DNA from: Armatimonadota bacterium
GTDB lineage: Bacteria; Armatimonadota; UBA5829; DSUL01
Assembly (NCBI GenBank): GCA_025998755.1
Contig: AP024674.1
Location: forward strand, 1,354,162 to 1,418,161
Length of the DNA: 64,000 nt
Direction of reading: 5' to 3'
Part shown: positions 27,387 through 37,440 of the stretch, piece by piece
How the letters are laid out: each line of letters starts with the position of its first letter
Numbering within the stretch: position 1 is the first letter of the stretch
Notes under the pieces: model-generated
What the model was told of the DNA's origin: nothing
Database searches by the model: none
The model's input: only the letters and a program-made list of their open reading frames with translations
Translations under genes and position numbers: made by a program

Positions 27387-28918
27387 AACCGCCTCCAGCG
27401 CCGGCCGTCCCGGGCGGGCAGTTCCGCCGCCTCCAGAGGCCCCCATGTGCCTGCCTGGTAGGTGGCAAGCCCTTCACGCCCGCGGGCGGCCCACTCTTCG
27501 AGCACCGGCGTGATAATCTGCCAAGCCAGATCCACTTCGTCATCCCGTGCGAACAGAGACGCCTCGCCACTGGCAGCGTCGAGCAGCAGCCGCTCATATG
27601 CCTCCGGAGAAGGGGCGCCGAAGGAGCTGCCGTAGTCGAAGTCCATCCGCACCGGCTGCAGGCGGAGGGATGGTCCCGGCACCTTGCTGATGATTCGCAG
27701 AGTGATGCCTTCGTCCGGCTGAATGCGGATCACCAGGGTATCCGGCTGCAGAGCGTCCCCCTGCCGGGCCCCGAATAAAACCCCGGGAGCCTGGCGGAAC
27801 TGCAGCGCGATCTCGGTGACCTTCCGGGGCAGCCGCTTTCCCACCCGCATGTAGAAGGGAACGCCCGACCACCGCCAGTTGTCCACCAGAAACCGAAGGG
27901 CGGCAAAAGTCTCGGTCGAAGAATCCGGTGCGACACTGGGTTCCTCCAAATAGCCGGGAGCTTCCTCGTCCAGCAGGAGTCCGCGTGTATACTGACCACG
28001 GACTGCGCTGGTGGCCACATCACTCGGACGCATGGGCCGGATCGCCCTCAGCACTTTGACTTTTTCATCCCGGATGGAAGGCGCTTCCATCGCCACCGGA
28101 GGCTCCATCGCCACCAGCGTCAGGAGCTGAAGGCCGTGGTTCTGCACGACGTCCCGCACGATCCCCGCACGGTCGAAGTATGCGCCGCGCCCCTCCATCC
28201 CCAGGGTCTCGGCGATGGTGATTTGGACATTGTCCACATACCGGCTGTTCCATACAGGCTCAAAGATGCTGTTGGCGAAACGGAACACCAGGATATTCTG
28301 GACCGTCTCCTTGCCCAGGAAGTGGTCTATGCGGTAGACCTGGTCTTCCGCAAACACGCTCCGGATGCGGGCGTTCAGCTCCCGCGCGGAGGCAAGATCT
28401 GTGCCGATGGGCTTTTCTATGATGATGCGCGCCCATCCATTATCCTGCCGCTGCAGGCCGCTCTGCCCCAGCCGCTCGATGATGGGCTCATACTCGGCGG
28501 GGGGTGTGGCCAGATAGAACAGGCGGTTGCCGGGGATGCCTCGCTGCCGGCTGAGCTCCTGTAGACGGCGTGCCAGACGAACATAGCCGTCCGCATCCTC
28601 AAAAGTGCTCTGGATATACTCCAGAAGGCGCGCGAAGGTGTTCCAGGACTCCTCGTCCCGCGCCAGCGCTGGCGCGTGCGCCTGAAGTCCCCGGCGCATC
28701 TCCTCCCGGAACTGCTCATCGCTCCAGGGGCGCCGGGCAAAGCCGACGATGGCGGAACTGGTGGGAATAAGCCCCTGCAGGAACAGGCTGAACAGAGCGG
28801 GCACCAGCTTCCGCCGCGTTAGATCACCTGTGGCGCCAAAGATCACAAAGACGCAGGGATCCGCGGCCCGCTCCTCCGGCAGCCCCTCCCGGAAAGGGTT
28901 GACGCTCAGATCCAGCAT
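27383..28918 (-). CDS. zwf: Glucose-6-phosphate 1-dehydrogenase
   Basis: 511 residues, standard. It oxidises glucose 6-phosphate to 6-phosphogluconolactone with NADP+. The coenzyme motif is [19 protein letters not shown] (about 25-43), IIEKPIG (about 166-172) and the active-site signature [14 protein letters not shown] (196-209) with catalytic His and Lys. It follows tal by 46 bases and overlaps opcA by 4 bases. The downstream enzymes 6-phosphogluconolactonase and Gnd are not in the window. Confidence 0.97.
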   Translation of the reverse strand: MLDLSVNPFREGLPEERAADPCVFVIFGATGDLTRRKLVPALFSLFLQGLIPTSSAIVGFARRPWSDEQFREEMRRGLQAHAPALARDEESWNTFARLLEYIQSTFEDADGYVRLARRLQELSRQRGIPGNRLFYLATPPAEYEPIIERLGQSGLQRQDNGWARIIIEKPIGTDLASARELNARIRSVFAEDQVYRIDHFLGKETVQNILVFRFANSIFEPVWNSRYVDNVQITIAETLGMEGRGAYFDRAGIVRDVVQNHGLQLLTLVAMEPPVAMEAPSIRDEKVKVLRAIRPMRPSDVATSAVRGQYTRGLLLDEEAPGYLEEPSVAPDSSTETFAALRFLVDNWRWSGVPFYMRVGKRLPRKVTEIALQFRQAPGVLFGARQGDALQPDTLVIRIQPDEGITLRIISKVPGPSLRLQPVRMDFDYGSSFGAPSPEAYERLLLDAASGEASLFARDDEVDLAWQIITPVLEEWAARGREGLATYQAGTWGPLEAAELPARDGRRWRRL

Positions 28919-28964
28919 GGCACTTCGGTGCGGCCCGCCAGCGGCGATGCGGCAGCACCGCCTC

Positions 28965-30230
28965 TCAGAAGATCAACCTTCCGATGCGGTCGTCCAGTTC
29001 GCCCTGATCGGCAGCGAAACTCTGCAGGGCCGCCTGGCTCATCAGATCATCAATCGCCGCAACATCCACCCAACGCGCCAGCTCGGGGATCTTGCCGCCC
29101 TTGCGGATCTCAAGCTGCTCCTCCACCGGCCAATCCCGGAAAAAGTCCGGCACTCCAGATTCCTGCGCCAGATTGATGAGATCGCGTCCGCACGTCAAGG
29201 AACCCGCTGCCGCATCGGCCTTCCGGCAGAACTGATCGAACTCAGGTGTCACCTCCCACAGAGCCAGCAGCTTGGCGGCCAGGCGGGCATCCGCAGGAAG
29301 AGACACGGAGAAATCCGACGATGATCTGCGCCGGATGGCAGAGAGATCCGGGCGGGAATCCAGATACTCTCGGGCCACCTTCGGCGGGATGGTATGCACG
29401 TCAACCCCCGCCAGGGATGTAACCTGATGTGCTGCCCGGAGACTGGCCGCGATCTGACGCGATGGGATGCGGGAATCCGCCTGCCGCAATCGCTCCAGGG
29501 TCTCCTGAGAGGCGAGGGCCACCTTTTCACCGATGCCTGAACCGTCCCCCAGACCGTTCTCCTGCATCAGACTGCCCAGCCGCCCAAGGAAGACGTTCAC
29601 ATAGGCAGGACGCGAGAATACCGCCGCGAAGTGATTCTGGCGCGCGCTGAAGCCGAGAGTATAGTTCACGGGCACTCCGGCTTCGCTCAACGCACGCACG
29701 GCCAGAAAGCCCGCCGGGGTCATCGGCACCTTGATGATGAAACGGTCCGGGCAGATCGCGAAGTAGCGCTTGCCGAACGCGACGGTGGCCTCCCAATCAT
29801 CGGCGATATCGGGATGAAGCTCCACACTGACTTTTGCGCCGAAGCGCTGGACCAGTTCCAGTCCGATCCTGGCGTTCAGAACGAAGGCCACCTCCATGAT
29901 CAGGTCGGCCGGTGACATGTCTGGCCAGGCTTCACGCATCCGCCGCCCCACGGTCTGGATGGTCTCATCCAGCCTGCCCGTCTGAACCACCTGGTTGATG
30001 AGCGTGTTGTTGGTGGTCAGCCCGCAGACTTCGGGGGACCACACACTTTCCGCCGCCGCTCTGTCCCCCGTGTCCAGCCATATCTCGCTTCCGGCGGCCA
30101 CCAGGGCAGCATATTCCGGCCGGCCAGCGGCCTCGAAGCGTCCGGGACCCTCGTATCCGTCCAGGGCGATCTCCGCCGCCGCCTGGACCAGTCGCTCATC
30201 CGAATGCAGCTCAGTGACTGTCTTTGGCAT
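28965..30230 (-). CDS. tal: Transaldolase family protein
   Basis: 421 residues from the second of two adjacent ATGs (30230); AGGAGAGG stands just upstream. Motifs: [18 protein letters not shown] at the substrate region, [12 protein letters not shown], and the Schiff-base lysine in [20 protein letters not shown], followed by [11 protein letters not shown] and [13 protein letters not shown]. At over 400 residues it is longer than E. coli TalB. It transfers dihydroxyacetone units in the non-oxidative pentose phosphate pathway. It sits between tkt and zwf. A strong hairpin occupies the tkt-tal gap. Confidence 0.88.
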   Translation of the reverse strand: MPKTVTELHSDERLVQAAAEIALDGYEGPGRFEAAGRPEYAALVAAGSEIWLDTGDRAAAESVWSPEVCGLTTNNTLINQVVQTGRLDETIQTVGRRMREAWPDMSPADLIMEVAFVLNARIGLELVQRFGAKVSVELHPDIADDWEATVAFGKRYFAICPDRFIIKVPMTPAGFLAVRALSEAGVPVNYTLGFSARQNHFAAVFSRPAYVNVFLGRLGSLMQENGLGDGSGIGEKVALASQETLERLRQADSRIPSRQIAASLRAAHQVTSLAGVDVHTIPPKVAREYLDSRPDLSAIRRRSSSDFSVSLPADARLAAKLLALWEVTPEFDQFCRKADAAAGSLTCGRDLINLAQESGVPDFFRDWPVEEQLEIRKGGKIPELARWVDVAAIDDLMSQAALQSFAADQGELDDRIGRLIF

Positions 30231-30249
30231 CATCCCTCTCCTGAACACC

Positions 30250-30275
30250 GGCCCGGCGCCTGAAGGCGCCGGGCC
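30250..30275. other. Perfect 11-bp intercistronic hairpin between tkt and tal
   Basis: GGCCCGGCGCC, a 4-base loop, then GGCGCCGGGCC. It lies in the 68-base gap of the operon and no T-run follows, so it probably affects mRNA stability or processing and adjusts tkt versus tal levels rather than ending transcription. Confidence 0.6.
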
Positions 30276-30298
30276 TGACTCGACACCCTGACCGCCCC

Positions 30299-32314
30299 CT
30301 ACGCCAGGTACTCCCGGATGCGAGCCGCGATCTTGTCCGCTGTGAACCCGAAGTTCTCCTGAAGATCCTTCAGCGGGGCGGAAGCTCCGAACCGGTCCAC
30401 CCCGATGATCAGGCCATCGCGCAGAACGTAGCGCTCCCAGCCGAAGGAGCTCCCTGCCTCGACGGCGATGCGCCGGGTAACCGAGGAGGGCAAAACGCTC
30501 TCCCGGTAGGCTTCATCCTGCTCCTCGAAAAGCTCCCAGCACGGCATGCTGACCAGCCTCAGGCGCCGTCCCTCTGCAGCAAGCAGCCGGACGGCCTCCT
30601 GCGCGGGCTTTACCTCCGTGCCGGTGGCGATGACGATCGCCTCCGGCTGACCGCCCTCAGGGTCCGACACCACATAGGCGCCCTTCAGCAGACCCAGCGC
30701 ATCCTTCGCGGAAGGGCGATCGACAGCCGGCGCCTTCTGGCGGGACAGCGCAAGAGCGGTGGGACGGTCCTTGCTCTGGATGGCCACCGCCCAGGCGACG
30801 GCCGTCTCAGCGGCATCCGCCGGCCGGATGACACGCAGGTTCGGCATGGCCCGCAGGGAGGCCAGATGCTCGATGGGCTGATGCGTCGGCCCGTCCTCGC
30901 CCACGAAGATGCTGTCGTGGGTCCAGATCCAGACCGTCTGCAGGTGCGAGAGCGCAGCCACGCGCACGGAAGGACGCATGTAGTCCGAAAACACCATGAA
31001 CGTTGCGCCGTAGGGAATGAAATAGCCGAAATACGCCATTCCGTTGACGATGGCGCCCATTCCGTGCTCACGCACGCCAAAATGAATGTTGCGTCCCTCA
31101 AAGCTGCCCCGGGCGATGGAGGTGGTATCCTTGAGGAGCGTCTTGGTGGAAGGCTCCAGGTCGGCTGATCCGCCCACAAGAGAGGGCACGAGGCCCGCCG
31201 CCACCTGCATCACCTTGCCGCCGTATCCTCGGGTGGCATCCGCATCGAAGGATTCGGCTGCCTCCAGCAGTTTTTCGGCTAGGTCGGCCGGAGCACGACG
31301 CTCCTTCATGGCATCCAGCAGCTCCGCCTCGGCAGGATACTCCCGGCGGTAGCGCTCCATCATCTCGTGCCATGCGGCATACTCATTCCGTTCCACCTGA
31401 CGCGGACGCTCGCGGAAGTGATCGTAGACGCCACCCGGAACGTGGAAATCGGGCTCCAGCGGCCACCCCAGTGCCTGCTTCATCAGGGCGATCTCCTCCG
31501 CCCCCAGAGGCTCGCCGTGGGCTCCCGCAGTGTTGCGCTTATTGGGAGCGTCTTTCGCGATGATGGTGCGGGCGATGATCAGACTCGGGCGCTGGGTCTC
31601 GGCGATCGCGGCGGCGATGGCCGCCTCCGCCGCTTTGCGGTCGTGGCCGTCAATCTTCTGGACGTGCCAGCCATACCCTTCGAAGCGCTTCTGCACATCG
31701 TCGGAATAGGTTATGCCTGTATCCCCGCCGATGCTGATATGGTTGTCGTCATAGATGTAGACGATGTTGCCCAGCCCCAGATGACCGGCGAAAGAGGCGG
31801 CCTCGTGCGAGATGCCCTCCATCAGGTCGCCGTCGCTGCAGATGGCGAAGACACGGTTGTTGAACAGCTCGTAGCCGGGCCGGTTGAACCGGGCAGCCAG
31901 CATCTTCGAGGCCAGCGCCATTCCCACTCCGTTGGCGAATCCCTGACCCAGCGGTCCGGTGGTGGCCTCCACCCCCGGAGTCAGCCCGTATTCCGGGTGA
32001 CCCGGCGTGCGGCTGCCCCACTGCCGGAAGTTCTTGATGTCCTCCAGCGAGACGTCATAGCCGGTAAGGTGCAGCAGCGAATAGAGCAGCATGCATCCAT
32101 GGCCGGCCGACAGGATGAACCGGTCGCGCCCGGGCCATTGCGGATCCGACGGGACATAGCGCATGAAGCGCGTCCACAGGACGTAGGCATAGTCCATCGC
32201 TCCCGTCGGCAAGCCGGGATGCCCCGACTTGGCCTTCTCCACAGCATCCACGGACAGCGTCTTGATGGTGTCTACGGCAAGCTGTTCGATATCGCAGACA
32301 GTCGTCTCGCTCAC
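30299..32314 (-). CDS. tkt: Transketolase
   Basis: 671 residues. It is thiamine-diphosphate dependent and transfers two-carbon ketol units in the pentose phosphate pathway. Family motifs are [20 protein letters not shown] near the N-terminus, [20 protein letters not shown] (ThDP/Mg site), [18 protein letters not shown] and [20 protein letters not shown]. Length is normal. The start is GTG at 32314, with GGAGGAG 11 bases upstream. It is the first gene of tkt-tal-zwf-opcA, so carbon entering as glucose 6-phosphate or pentose phosphates is handled by one transcript. Confidence 0.96.
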   Translation of the reverse strand: MSETTVCDIEQLAVDTIKTLSVDAVEKAKSGHPGLPTGAMDYAYVLWTRFMRYVPSDPQWPGRDRFILSAGHGCMLLYSLLHLTGYDVSLEDIKNFRQWGSRTPGHPEYGLTPGVEATTGPLGQGFANGVGMALASKMLAARFNRPGYELFNNRVFAICSDGDLMEGISHEAASFAGHLGLGNIVYIYDDNHISIGGDTGITYSDDVQKRFEGYGWHVQKIDGHDRKAAEAAIAAAIAETQRPSLIIARTIIAKDAPNKRNTAGAHGEPLGAEEIALMKQALGWPLEPDFHVPGGVYDHFRERPRQVERNEYAAWHEMMERYRREYPAEAELLDAMKERRAPADLAEKLLEAAESFDADATRGYGGKVMQVAAGLVPSLVGGSADLEPSTKTLLKDTTSIARGSFEGRNIHFGVREHGMGAIVNGMAYFGYFIPYGATFMVFSDYMRPSVRVAALSHLQTVWIWTHDSIFVGEDGPTHQPIEHLASLRAMPNLRVIRPADAAETAVAWAVAIQSKDRPTALALSRQKAPAVDRPSAKDALGLLKGAYVVSDPEGGQPEAIVIATGTEVKPAQEAVRLLAAEGRRLRLVSMPCWELFEEQDEAYRESVLPSSVTRRIAVEAGSSFGWERYVLRDGLIIGVDRFGASAPLKDLQENFGFTADKIAARIREYLA

Positions 32315-32383
32315 TTGTTATTCATCTCCTCCCGGACAAAGTATTGAGTTGTTCAGCGCTGCAGCCCCGCCCCCGGGGCGCTT

Positions 32384-33016
32384 TCAAGCGTCCGGCCTGC
32401 GCAGGAAAACTCTCGCCGGCGCGGCTTCCGCCCCCGGAATCAGCAGAGGACAACAGATCAGCTCGTAGTCTCCTGGCTCCACGCCGGACAAATCCAGCCC
32501 CTCCACCACAACGACACCCGCCCCCAGCAGCAAGTGATGCGCGGGATGCCCCGGCGCCTTGTAGCGGTCCACGGAAAGATAGTCCACTCCCACCAACCGA
32601 ACACCCGTCCTGACCAGAAGGTCTGCGCCGTCCCCTGTCACGTGGGCGAAATCCGGGTTGAACTCGGGGTTGGAGAGATCCCGTGAGCTGGGCGTGCCGA
32701 ACAGTGCCCTGCGCACGCCGTCAAAATCCAGTCGGGAGAGCAGTTCAGCGTCGAGCTGCTTCTGCTGGACCTGGAACACTCGACACGGCCCCAGCAGCGT
32801 GTCGGGAAGCAGCGATTCCATTCCCCCTCCCCCTTCGACGTAGTGCCTGGGCGCATCCACATGGGTCCCGACGTGAGAGCCCATGGAGAAGCGCGAGTTG
32901 TTGGAAGAATCGCCTTTCTCCACGCTGCGGTATTCTTCCCATTCAAAGGGTGGATTTCCGGGATAGATCAGCATCCCGGGCTTGAGCGGCATCGTGATGT
33001 CTATGATCTGCGGCAT
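32384..33016 (-). CDS. Cyclase-family (kynurenine formamidase-like) metal hydrolase
   Basis: 210 residues from ATG 33016; a GTG at 33061 would add 15 residues. The metal-binding signature SHVGTHVDAPRHYVEGGGG (HxGTHxDxPxH form) is intact, and VGVDYLSVDRY and LLLGAGVVVVEGLDL match the family C-terminal half. Members include bacterial N-formylkynurenine formamidase and other amide or lactone hydrolases. No tryptophan-breakdown genes are near, so the substrate is unknown. It is 69 bases upstream of tkt on the same strand and divergent from the DUF6785 gene. Confidence 0.87.
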   Translation of the reverse strand: MPQIIDITMPLKPGMLIYPGNPPFEWEEYRSVEKGDSSNNSRFSMGSHVGTHVDAPRHYVEGGGGMESLLPDTLLGPCRVFQVQQKQLDAELLSRLDFDGVRRALFGTPSSRDLSNPEFNPDFAHVTGDGADLLVRTGVRLVGVDYLSVDRYKAPGHPAHHLLLGAGVVVVEGLDLSGVEPGDYELICCPLLIPGAEAAPARVFLRRPDA

Positions 33017-33133
33017 CGATGGCGGAAAAGCCTCCCTCTGCGGCTCCCATGGAATATACACCGAAGGCGCGAAATACGCTTCCGGCTCCCAGAGAAGGAA
33101 AAGCCCGGGATCAGGGATAACCCACGCTCAGAG

Positions 33134-35110
33134 ATGACAGCTTCTCCGGATTCCCGCGCGGGTGCCGGCCCGCGCGGACAACAGACTCTGCCTTCGGCCG
33201 TGCGGCTGAGAGCTTTCGTGCTTGCGCTTCTCGTCATCCCCCTGAACGACTACTGGGTGCTGATGATGGAGAAGGTCCTGTATGGTCCCTATCCTACCAC
33301 CATCTCCATCTTCGCGAACGCCGTGTTCACGCTGACCGTTCTGGTTGGGTTGAACGCGCTCGTCCGGCGGATGCGTCCACGGGCGGCCCTGACGGTGGCG
33401 GAGCTGCTGCTGATCTACGCGATGACCACGGTAGCCAGCGCGCTTGCGGGGCACGACATGATGCCCACTCTGGTGGGGATGATGACGTACCCGTTCCGTT
33501 TCGCCACGCCTGAGAACCAGTGGGCGGAGAAGTTTCATCCACTGCTTCCGCAATGGCTGCTGGTGACCGACCTGGAGGCGGTGAGGGCGCTTTGGGAAGG
33601 GAACGCAAACCTGTATGCCGATGGCTTCTGGAAGGTATGGTGGAAGCCGGCCGCCTGGTGGGTGGGCTTCGTGACGCTGCTGATGTTCGTCATCCAGTGC
33701 GTCAATACTCTGGTGCGCAAAAGCTGGTCTGAGCACGAACGGCTGCCATTTCCGCTGGTGCAGCTGCCTGTTGCAATGGCGGATCCTTCCTCCGGCCTGT
33801 GGAGAAGCCGCCTGTTCTGGCTGGGCTTCATCCTACCCGCCGCCATCGTGGTGTTCAATGGCCTGGCGGTCTACTTCCCGTCCATGCCGACGATCAATGT
33901 CGGGTTCGAGGGGCGCGACCTGGCGGGGAATCTGGCGTCCAAGCCGTGGAGCGCGCTCGGCTGGACGCCCTACACGCTGTATCCGTTCGTCATCGGCATT
34001 GGGTATCTGCTGCGCGCCGACCTGCTGTTCTCCTGCGTGTTCTTCTACTGGTTCTGGAAGCTGCAGATGGTGCTGACCGCCGTCTTCGCGCTGGACGGCA
34101 TCCGCGACTTCCCGTATGTGCGCCAACAGGCGTTCGGAGGATACATCGCCATCACAGCGATGGTGCTCTACATCGGACGGGGATATCTCCGTCAGGTCTT
34201 GCGGTGCGCTATGGGACGCCCGTCGGAGCTTGACGACCGAAACGAGCCGGTCTCCTACCGCACGGCCATCGCCGGAGCGCTGGCGGGCACCGGCATACTC
34301 TCGGCCTTTATGACAGCCATCGGGCTGCGGTGGTGGCTGGCTGTGGTGGCGTTTGTTTTGTACTTCGCGGTGGCGCTCAGCATCGCGCGCATCCGGGCCG
34401 AGCTTGGCCCGCCGGTGCACGACGGGCATTTTTCCGGCCCGGACGGCATCCTGCCGGGTGCCCTGGGATCCCGGGCATTCACAGACCGGGATTTTGTGGG
34501 TCTTTCCTACTTCTGGTGGTTCAACCGGGCCTACAGGGCGCACCCCGCGCCGATCGGCATCGAGAGCATGAAGCTGGCGGAAAGCTCGCGCGCATCCCAG
34601 AAGATTTTCTTCTGGGGCATCATCCTGGCTGTGGCGGTGGGGGCTGCAGCCACCTTCTGGGCTTATCTGTACATCGGGTATCAGCGCGGGTTCGAAGTGG
34701 GAATGTCCGCCGGTGGCGTGTATGCCAGCGGGCAGATGAGCGCCCTGGAGCGCTGGTTCTCCCGGCCGGAGGACACGGCCGGTCCGGGTTGGGGCGGGAA
34801 TCTGGGGATCCTTTTCGGATTCCTGTTCTGTGTGCTCCTCTGGAAGGCGCACCTGCATATTGTGGGCTGGCCGTTGCATCCCATCGGATTCGCCATTACA
34901 TCGAGCTGGGCCATCAACATACTCTGGTTCCCACTCCTCATCGCGTGGCTCATCAAGGTCAGCATGTTGCGTTTCGGCGGGCTGCAGCTGTACCGCAAGG
35001 CGTTGCCATTCTTCCTGGGATTGATCCTGGGGGAGATGATTCCCGGCTGCCTGTGGAGCATCATCGGCATAGCGTTCAACATCCCCTACTACAGCTTCTG
35101 GGGACAGTGA
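33134..35110 (+). CDS. DUF6785/DUF6784-type polytopic membrane protein (second copy)
   Basis: 658 residues from ATG 33134; an upstream in-frame extension to 32843 crosses the divergent gene and is unlikely. It is built like the protein at 15075-17039: N-terminal membrane segments, VNTLVRKSWSEHERLPFPLV, LPVAMADP, a long series of hydrophobic helices, VGWPLHPIGFAITSSWAINI and MLRFGGLQLYRKALPFFLGL at the C-terminus. Function is unknown, perhaps transport of a small solute. No coupled lipoprotein follows, unlike the first copy. The ribosome site is weak. Confidence 0.82.
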   Translation: MTASPDSRAGAGPRGQQTLPSAVRLRAFVLALLVIPLNDYWVLMMEKVLYGPYPTTISIFANAVFTLTVLVGLNALVRRMRPRAALTVAELLLIYAMTTVASALAGHDMMPTLVGMMTYPFRFATPENQWAEKFHPLLPQWLLVTDLEAVRALWEGNANLYADGFWKVWWKPAAWWVGFVTLLMFVIQCVNTLVRKSWSEHERLPFPLVQLPVAMADPSSGLWRSRLFWLGFILPAAIVVFNGLAVYFPSMPTINVGFEGRDLAGNLASKPWSALGWTPYTLYPFVIGIGYLLRADLLFSCVFFYWFWKLQMVLTAVFALDGIRDFPYVRQQAFGGYIAITAMVLYIGRGYLRQVLRCAMGRPSELDDRNEPVSYRTAIAGALAGTGILSAFMTAIGLRWWLAVVAFVLYFAVALSIARIRAELGPPVHDGHFSGPDGILPGALGSRAFTDRDFVGLSYFWWFNRAYRAHPAPIGIESMKLAESSRASQKIFFWGIILAVAVGAAATFWAYLYIGYQRGFEVGMSAGGVYASGQMSALERWFSRPEDTAGPGWGGNLGILFGFLFCVLLWKAHLHIVGWPLHPIGFAITSSWAINILWFPLLIAWLIKVSMLRFGGLQLYRKALPFFLGLILGEMIPGCLWSIIGIAFNIPYYSFWGQ

Positions 35111-35152
35111 GACCCGTAAAACCAGAACATGCCCGGAGAGCGCTGGGAGGGT

Positions 35153-36415
35153 TCAGCCGGAGAGCGCCCGGAGCCGGCTCAGAAGATTCTCCACACCGTG
35201 TACCCGCTCCGCGCGGGTTTGCAGCTCCGTCAGCAGGGCCCGGCCCAGCCCGCCTGTATAGTCCACCTCATCCGGCGAGCCATCCGCCAGCAGGAATACA
35301 GGCCTCCCGGCCTTCTGCGCATCCAGCGCCACCCGGACATTGTCCAGATTGCCCGGTCCGACGCAGAACTGGGTCACGACGACGGCGTCCGCATCCAGAG
35401 CCATCCGCCGGTTGACCTCGGAGCGCTCCGGAGAAACGGGGGAGAACGGAGCCTCGGCGGCGTGTGGGATGTTCATCGCGCGGCAGAGCTCCTCGTCGGA
35501 ATCCCCCACGTTGACAACTCCGCACGTCACCCGGAACCCTTCGTGCACCAGGGCGCTCAGGACCGGTCCACCGCTCCCACCGCCGCAGATCACGTGCACC
35601 AGCGGGCGATCCCCGGTCTCGTGGCGCTCCGCTTCATAAGGCGGCGGAGCGGGGAGCAGAAATGGCCGCCCCGTGAGCGGATTCCTGCGCACCCACATCC
35701 GGGCATTCCACACGTGGGCGACCAGCGATTCCGAGAGGACGGCCGACGGGGCGCCGACCGCCTCCACCCTTCCTTCCGCCAGCACCACCAGCCGCTGACA
35801 CCAGGCAGCCGCGAGGTTGAGATCATGCAGCACCGCCGCGACAGCAATGGCCCTATCACGACACAGGCGAGCCACAAGAGACATCACTTCCGTCTGATGC
35901 GCCAAGTCCAGATGAGCGGTGGGCTCGTCCAGCAGCAGAACGCGGGGCTCCTGGGCCAGAGCGCGGGCGATGGCCACGCGCTGGCGCTCGCCGCCCGAGA
36001 TCCGGCGCACGGACCGGCGCGCCAGATGCCCGGCTCCAACCATCTCCAGAGCGGCCATCGCCGCATCCTCGTCTTCCCGGGTCTCCATGTGAAGCCGCCC
36101 CACATGCGGGTGCCTGCCGAGCAGCACGACATCCAGTGCTGAGAGATCGAATGGAACTTGGGTATCCTGTGGGACGACCGCCACCTGCCGCGCAAATCCG
36201 CGCGCGTTGAGTCGCCAGATGTCTGAGCCCTCCAGCAATACGGTCCCGGAGAGGGGACGCAGCGAGCGGGAAGCGACGCGCACCAGAGTGGTCTTGCCGC
36301 TTCCGTTGGGTCCGACGATGCCGGTCATCTCGCCGGGGAGGATCTCCAACGATACCCTGCGCAGCACTGGACGGTCACGCCGGTAGCCGGCAGTCACATC
36401 GCACAGCCTCAGCAT
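35153..36415 (-). CDS. ABC transporter ATPase (BtuD/FecE type) with a fused C-terminal domain
   Basis: 420 residues from ATG 36415. Residues 1-255 form a complete ABC ATPase: Walker A GPNGSGKTT (35-43), signature SGGERQR (140-146), Walker B VLLLDEPTAHLDLAHQ (159-174) and switch His in VLHDLNLA. Residues 270-420 are an extra domain starting LVHVICGGGSGGPVLSALVH and containing APFSPVSPE and VGPGNLDNVRVALDAQ, seen in some cobalamin/iron-siderophore importer ATPases; its role is unknown but it looks nucleotide- or cofactor-binding. It is the third gene of a BtuFCD-like set, starting 5 bases after the permease. Confidence 0.88.
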   Translation of the reverse strand: MLRLCDVTAGYRRDRPVLRRVSLEILPGEMTGIVGPNGSGKTTLVRVASRSLRPLSGTVLLEGSDIWRLNARGFARQVAVVPQDTQVPFDLSALDVVLLGRHPHVGRLHMETREDEDAAMAALEMVGAGHLARRSVRRISGGERQRVAIARALAQEPRVLLLDEPTAHLDLAHQTEVMSLVARLCRDRAIAVAAVLHDLNLAAAWCQRLVVLAEGRVEAVGAPSAVLSESLVAHVWNARMWVRRNPLTGRPFLLPAPPPYEAERHETGDRPLVHVICGGGSGGPVLSALVHEGFRVTCGVVNVGDSDEELCRAMNIPHAAEAPFSPVSPERSEVNRRMALDADAVVVTQFCVGPGNLDNVRVALDAQKAGRPVFLLADGSPDEVDYTGGLGRALLTELQTRAERVHGVENLLSRLRALSG

Positions 36416-36420
36416 TGCAG

Positions 36421-37440
36421 TCAGGCCCGTCCCCTTGACAGGATCCACAGGAAGACCGGCGCGCCGACTATGGAGGTTATGACGCCCACCGGAACCTCAC
36501 GCGGTGGCGCAAGGCTGCGGGCGAGCGCATCGGCCAGCACCAGGAGGCAGGCTCCACAGAGCGCTGATGACACCAGCAGCGGCCGGTGATCGGGGCCGAA
36601 GACACGGCGCATCCCGTGCGGCACAATGAGTCCGGCGAAACCGATGACCCCAGCCGCGGAGACGCACGCAGCCGTCCCGAGCGTGGTGAGCAGGATGACC
36701 ATCGCCTTCAGGCGCTCGGGCTCCACCCCGAGCGAGCGCGCCTGATCCTCACCCAGCGCAAAGGCGTTGAGGTCCCGGGCATTCCAGAACAACCCCGCCA
36801 GGCATAGCAGACCGATCACGGAGGCCATCTTCAGATAATCCCACGGGTAAGGCGCGGCGAAGCTGCCTGCCAGCCACATAAAGATCCGCGCAATATCCTC
36901 CCGGGCAAGACTCAGCACAAACGTGGTGACCGCCCAGAAAAACGCCCCGACGATGATGCCCGCAAGAAGAAAGGTATTGACATCCAGCTTCCCGGAGCGG
37001 CGCGCCAGCGCGAGCACCAGCAACACGGCAGCCAGCCCCGTCAGAAATGCGGCAGCCGGCACCGGCCAGCCCCCCGCCACCGAATCCAGCCCCAGGATGA
37101 CCGCCAGGCTGGCGCCGAGCACGCATCCGGAAGAGACCCCTGCCGTATACGGTTCGGCAAGCGGATTACCTAGAAGCCCCTGCATGGCCGCCCCACCCGC
37201 CGCAAGCACCGCTCCCACCACCGCAGCCAGGAGGATGCGCGGCAACCGCAGATCCCATATGATGCTGGTCTCCGGGCCGGCCCTTCCGGTCAGATGTGAG
37301 GCCACCTGTCCCAGTGCCTCCATCGGCCCCACTCCGACCGCCCCTGTCCACAGGCCGGCAAAGAAACACACCACCAGAAGGCACGCCGGAACGGCTGCCG
37401 CCAGCGTCAGTCTTGTCCGGAGTGCCGCGCGCGTTTTCAC
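36421..37440 (-). CDS. FecCD/BtuC-family ABC importer permease
   Basis: 339 residues from GTG 37440, which overlaps the stop of the binding-protein gene (GTGA). About ten hydrophobic segments are present. Family signatures are LRLPRILLAAVVGAVLAAGG, MQGLLGNPLAEPYTAGVSSG, AGIIVGAFFWAV and GVIGFAGLIVPHGMRRVFGPDH, the last including the helix that contacts the ATPase. It forms the membrane channel for vitamin B12, heme or ferric siderophore. The longer open frame to 37716 is a shadow within the upstream gene. The substrate is not decidable from sequence. Confidence 0.93.
   Translation of the reverse strand: MKTRAALRTRLTLAAAVPACLLVVCFFAGLWTGAVGVGPMEALGQVASHLTGRAGPETSIIWDLRLPRILLAAVVGAVLAAGGAAMQGLLGNPLAEPYTAGVSSGCVLGASLAVILGLDSVAGGWPVPAAAFLTGLAAVLLVLALARRSGKLDVNTFLLAGIIVGAFFWAVTTFVLSLAREDIARIFMWLAGSFAAPYPWDYLKMASVIGLLCLAGLFWNARDLNAFALGEDQARSLGVEPERLKAMVILLTTLGTAACVSAAGVIGFAGLIVPHGMRRVFGPDHRPLLVSSALCGACLLVLADALARSLAPPREVPVGVITSIVGAPVFLWILSRGRA

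Noticed and set aside
32843-33133. 97-codon N-terminal extension of the second DUF6785 frame
   Set aside because: It runs antisense through the cyclase-family gene, and the first membrane segment lies after ATG 33134.
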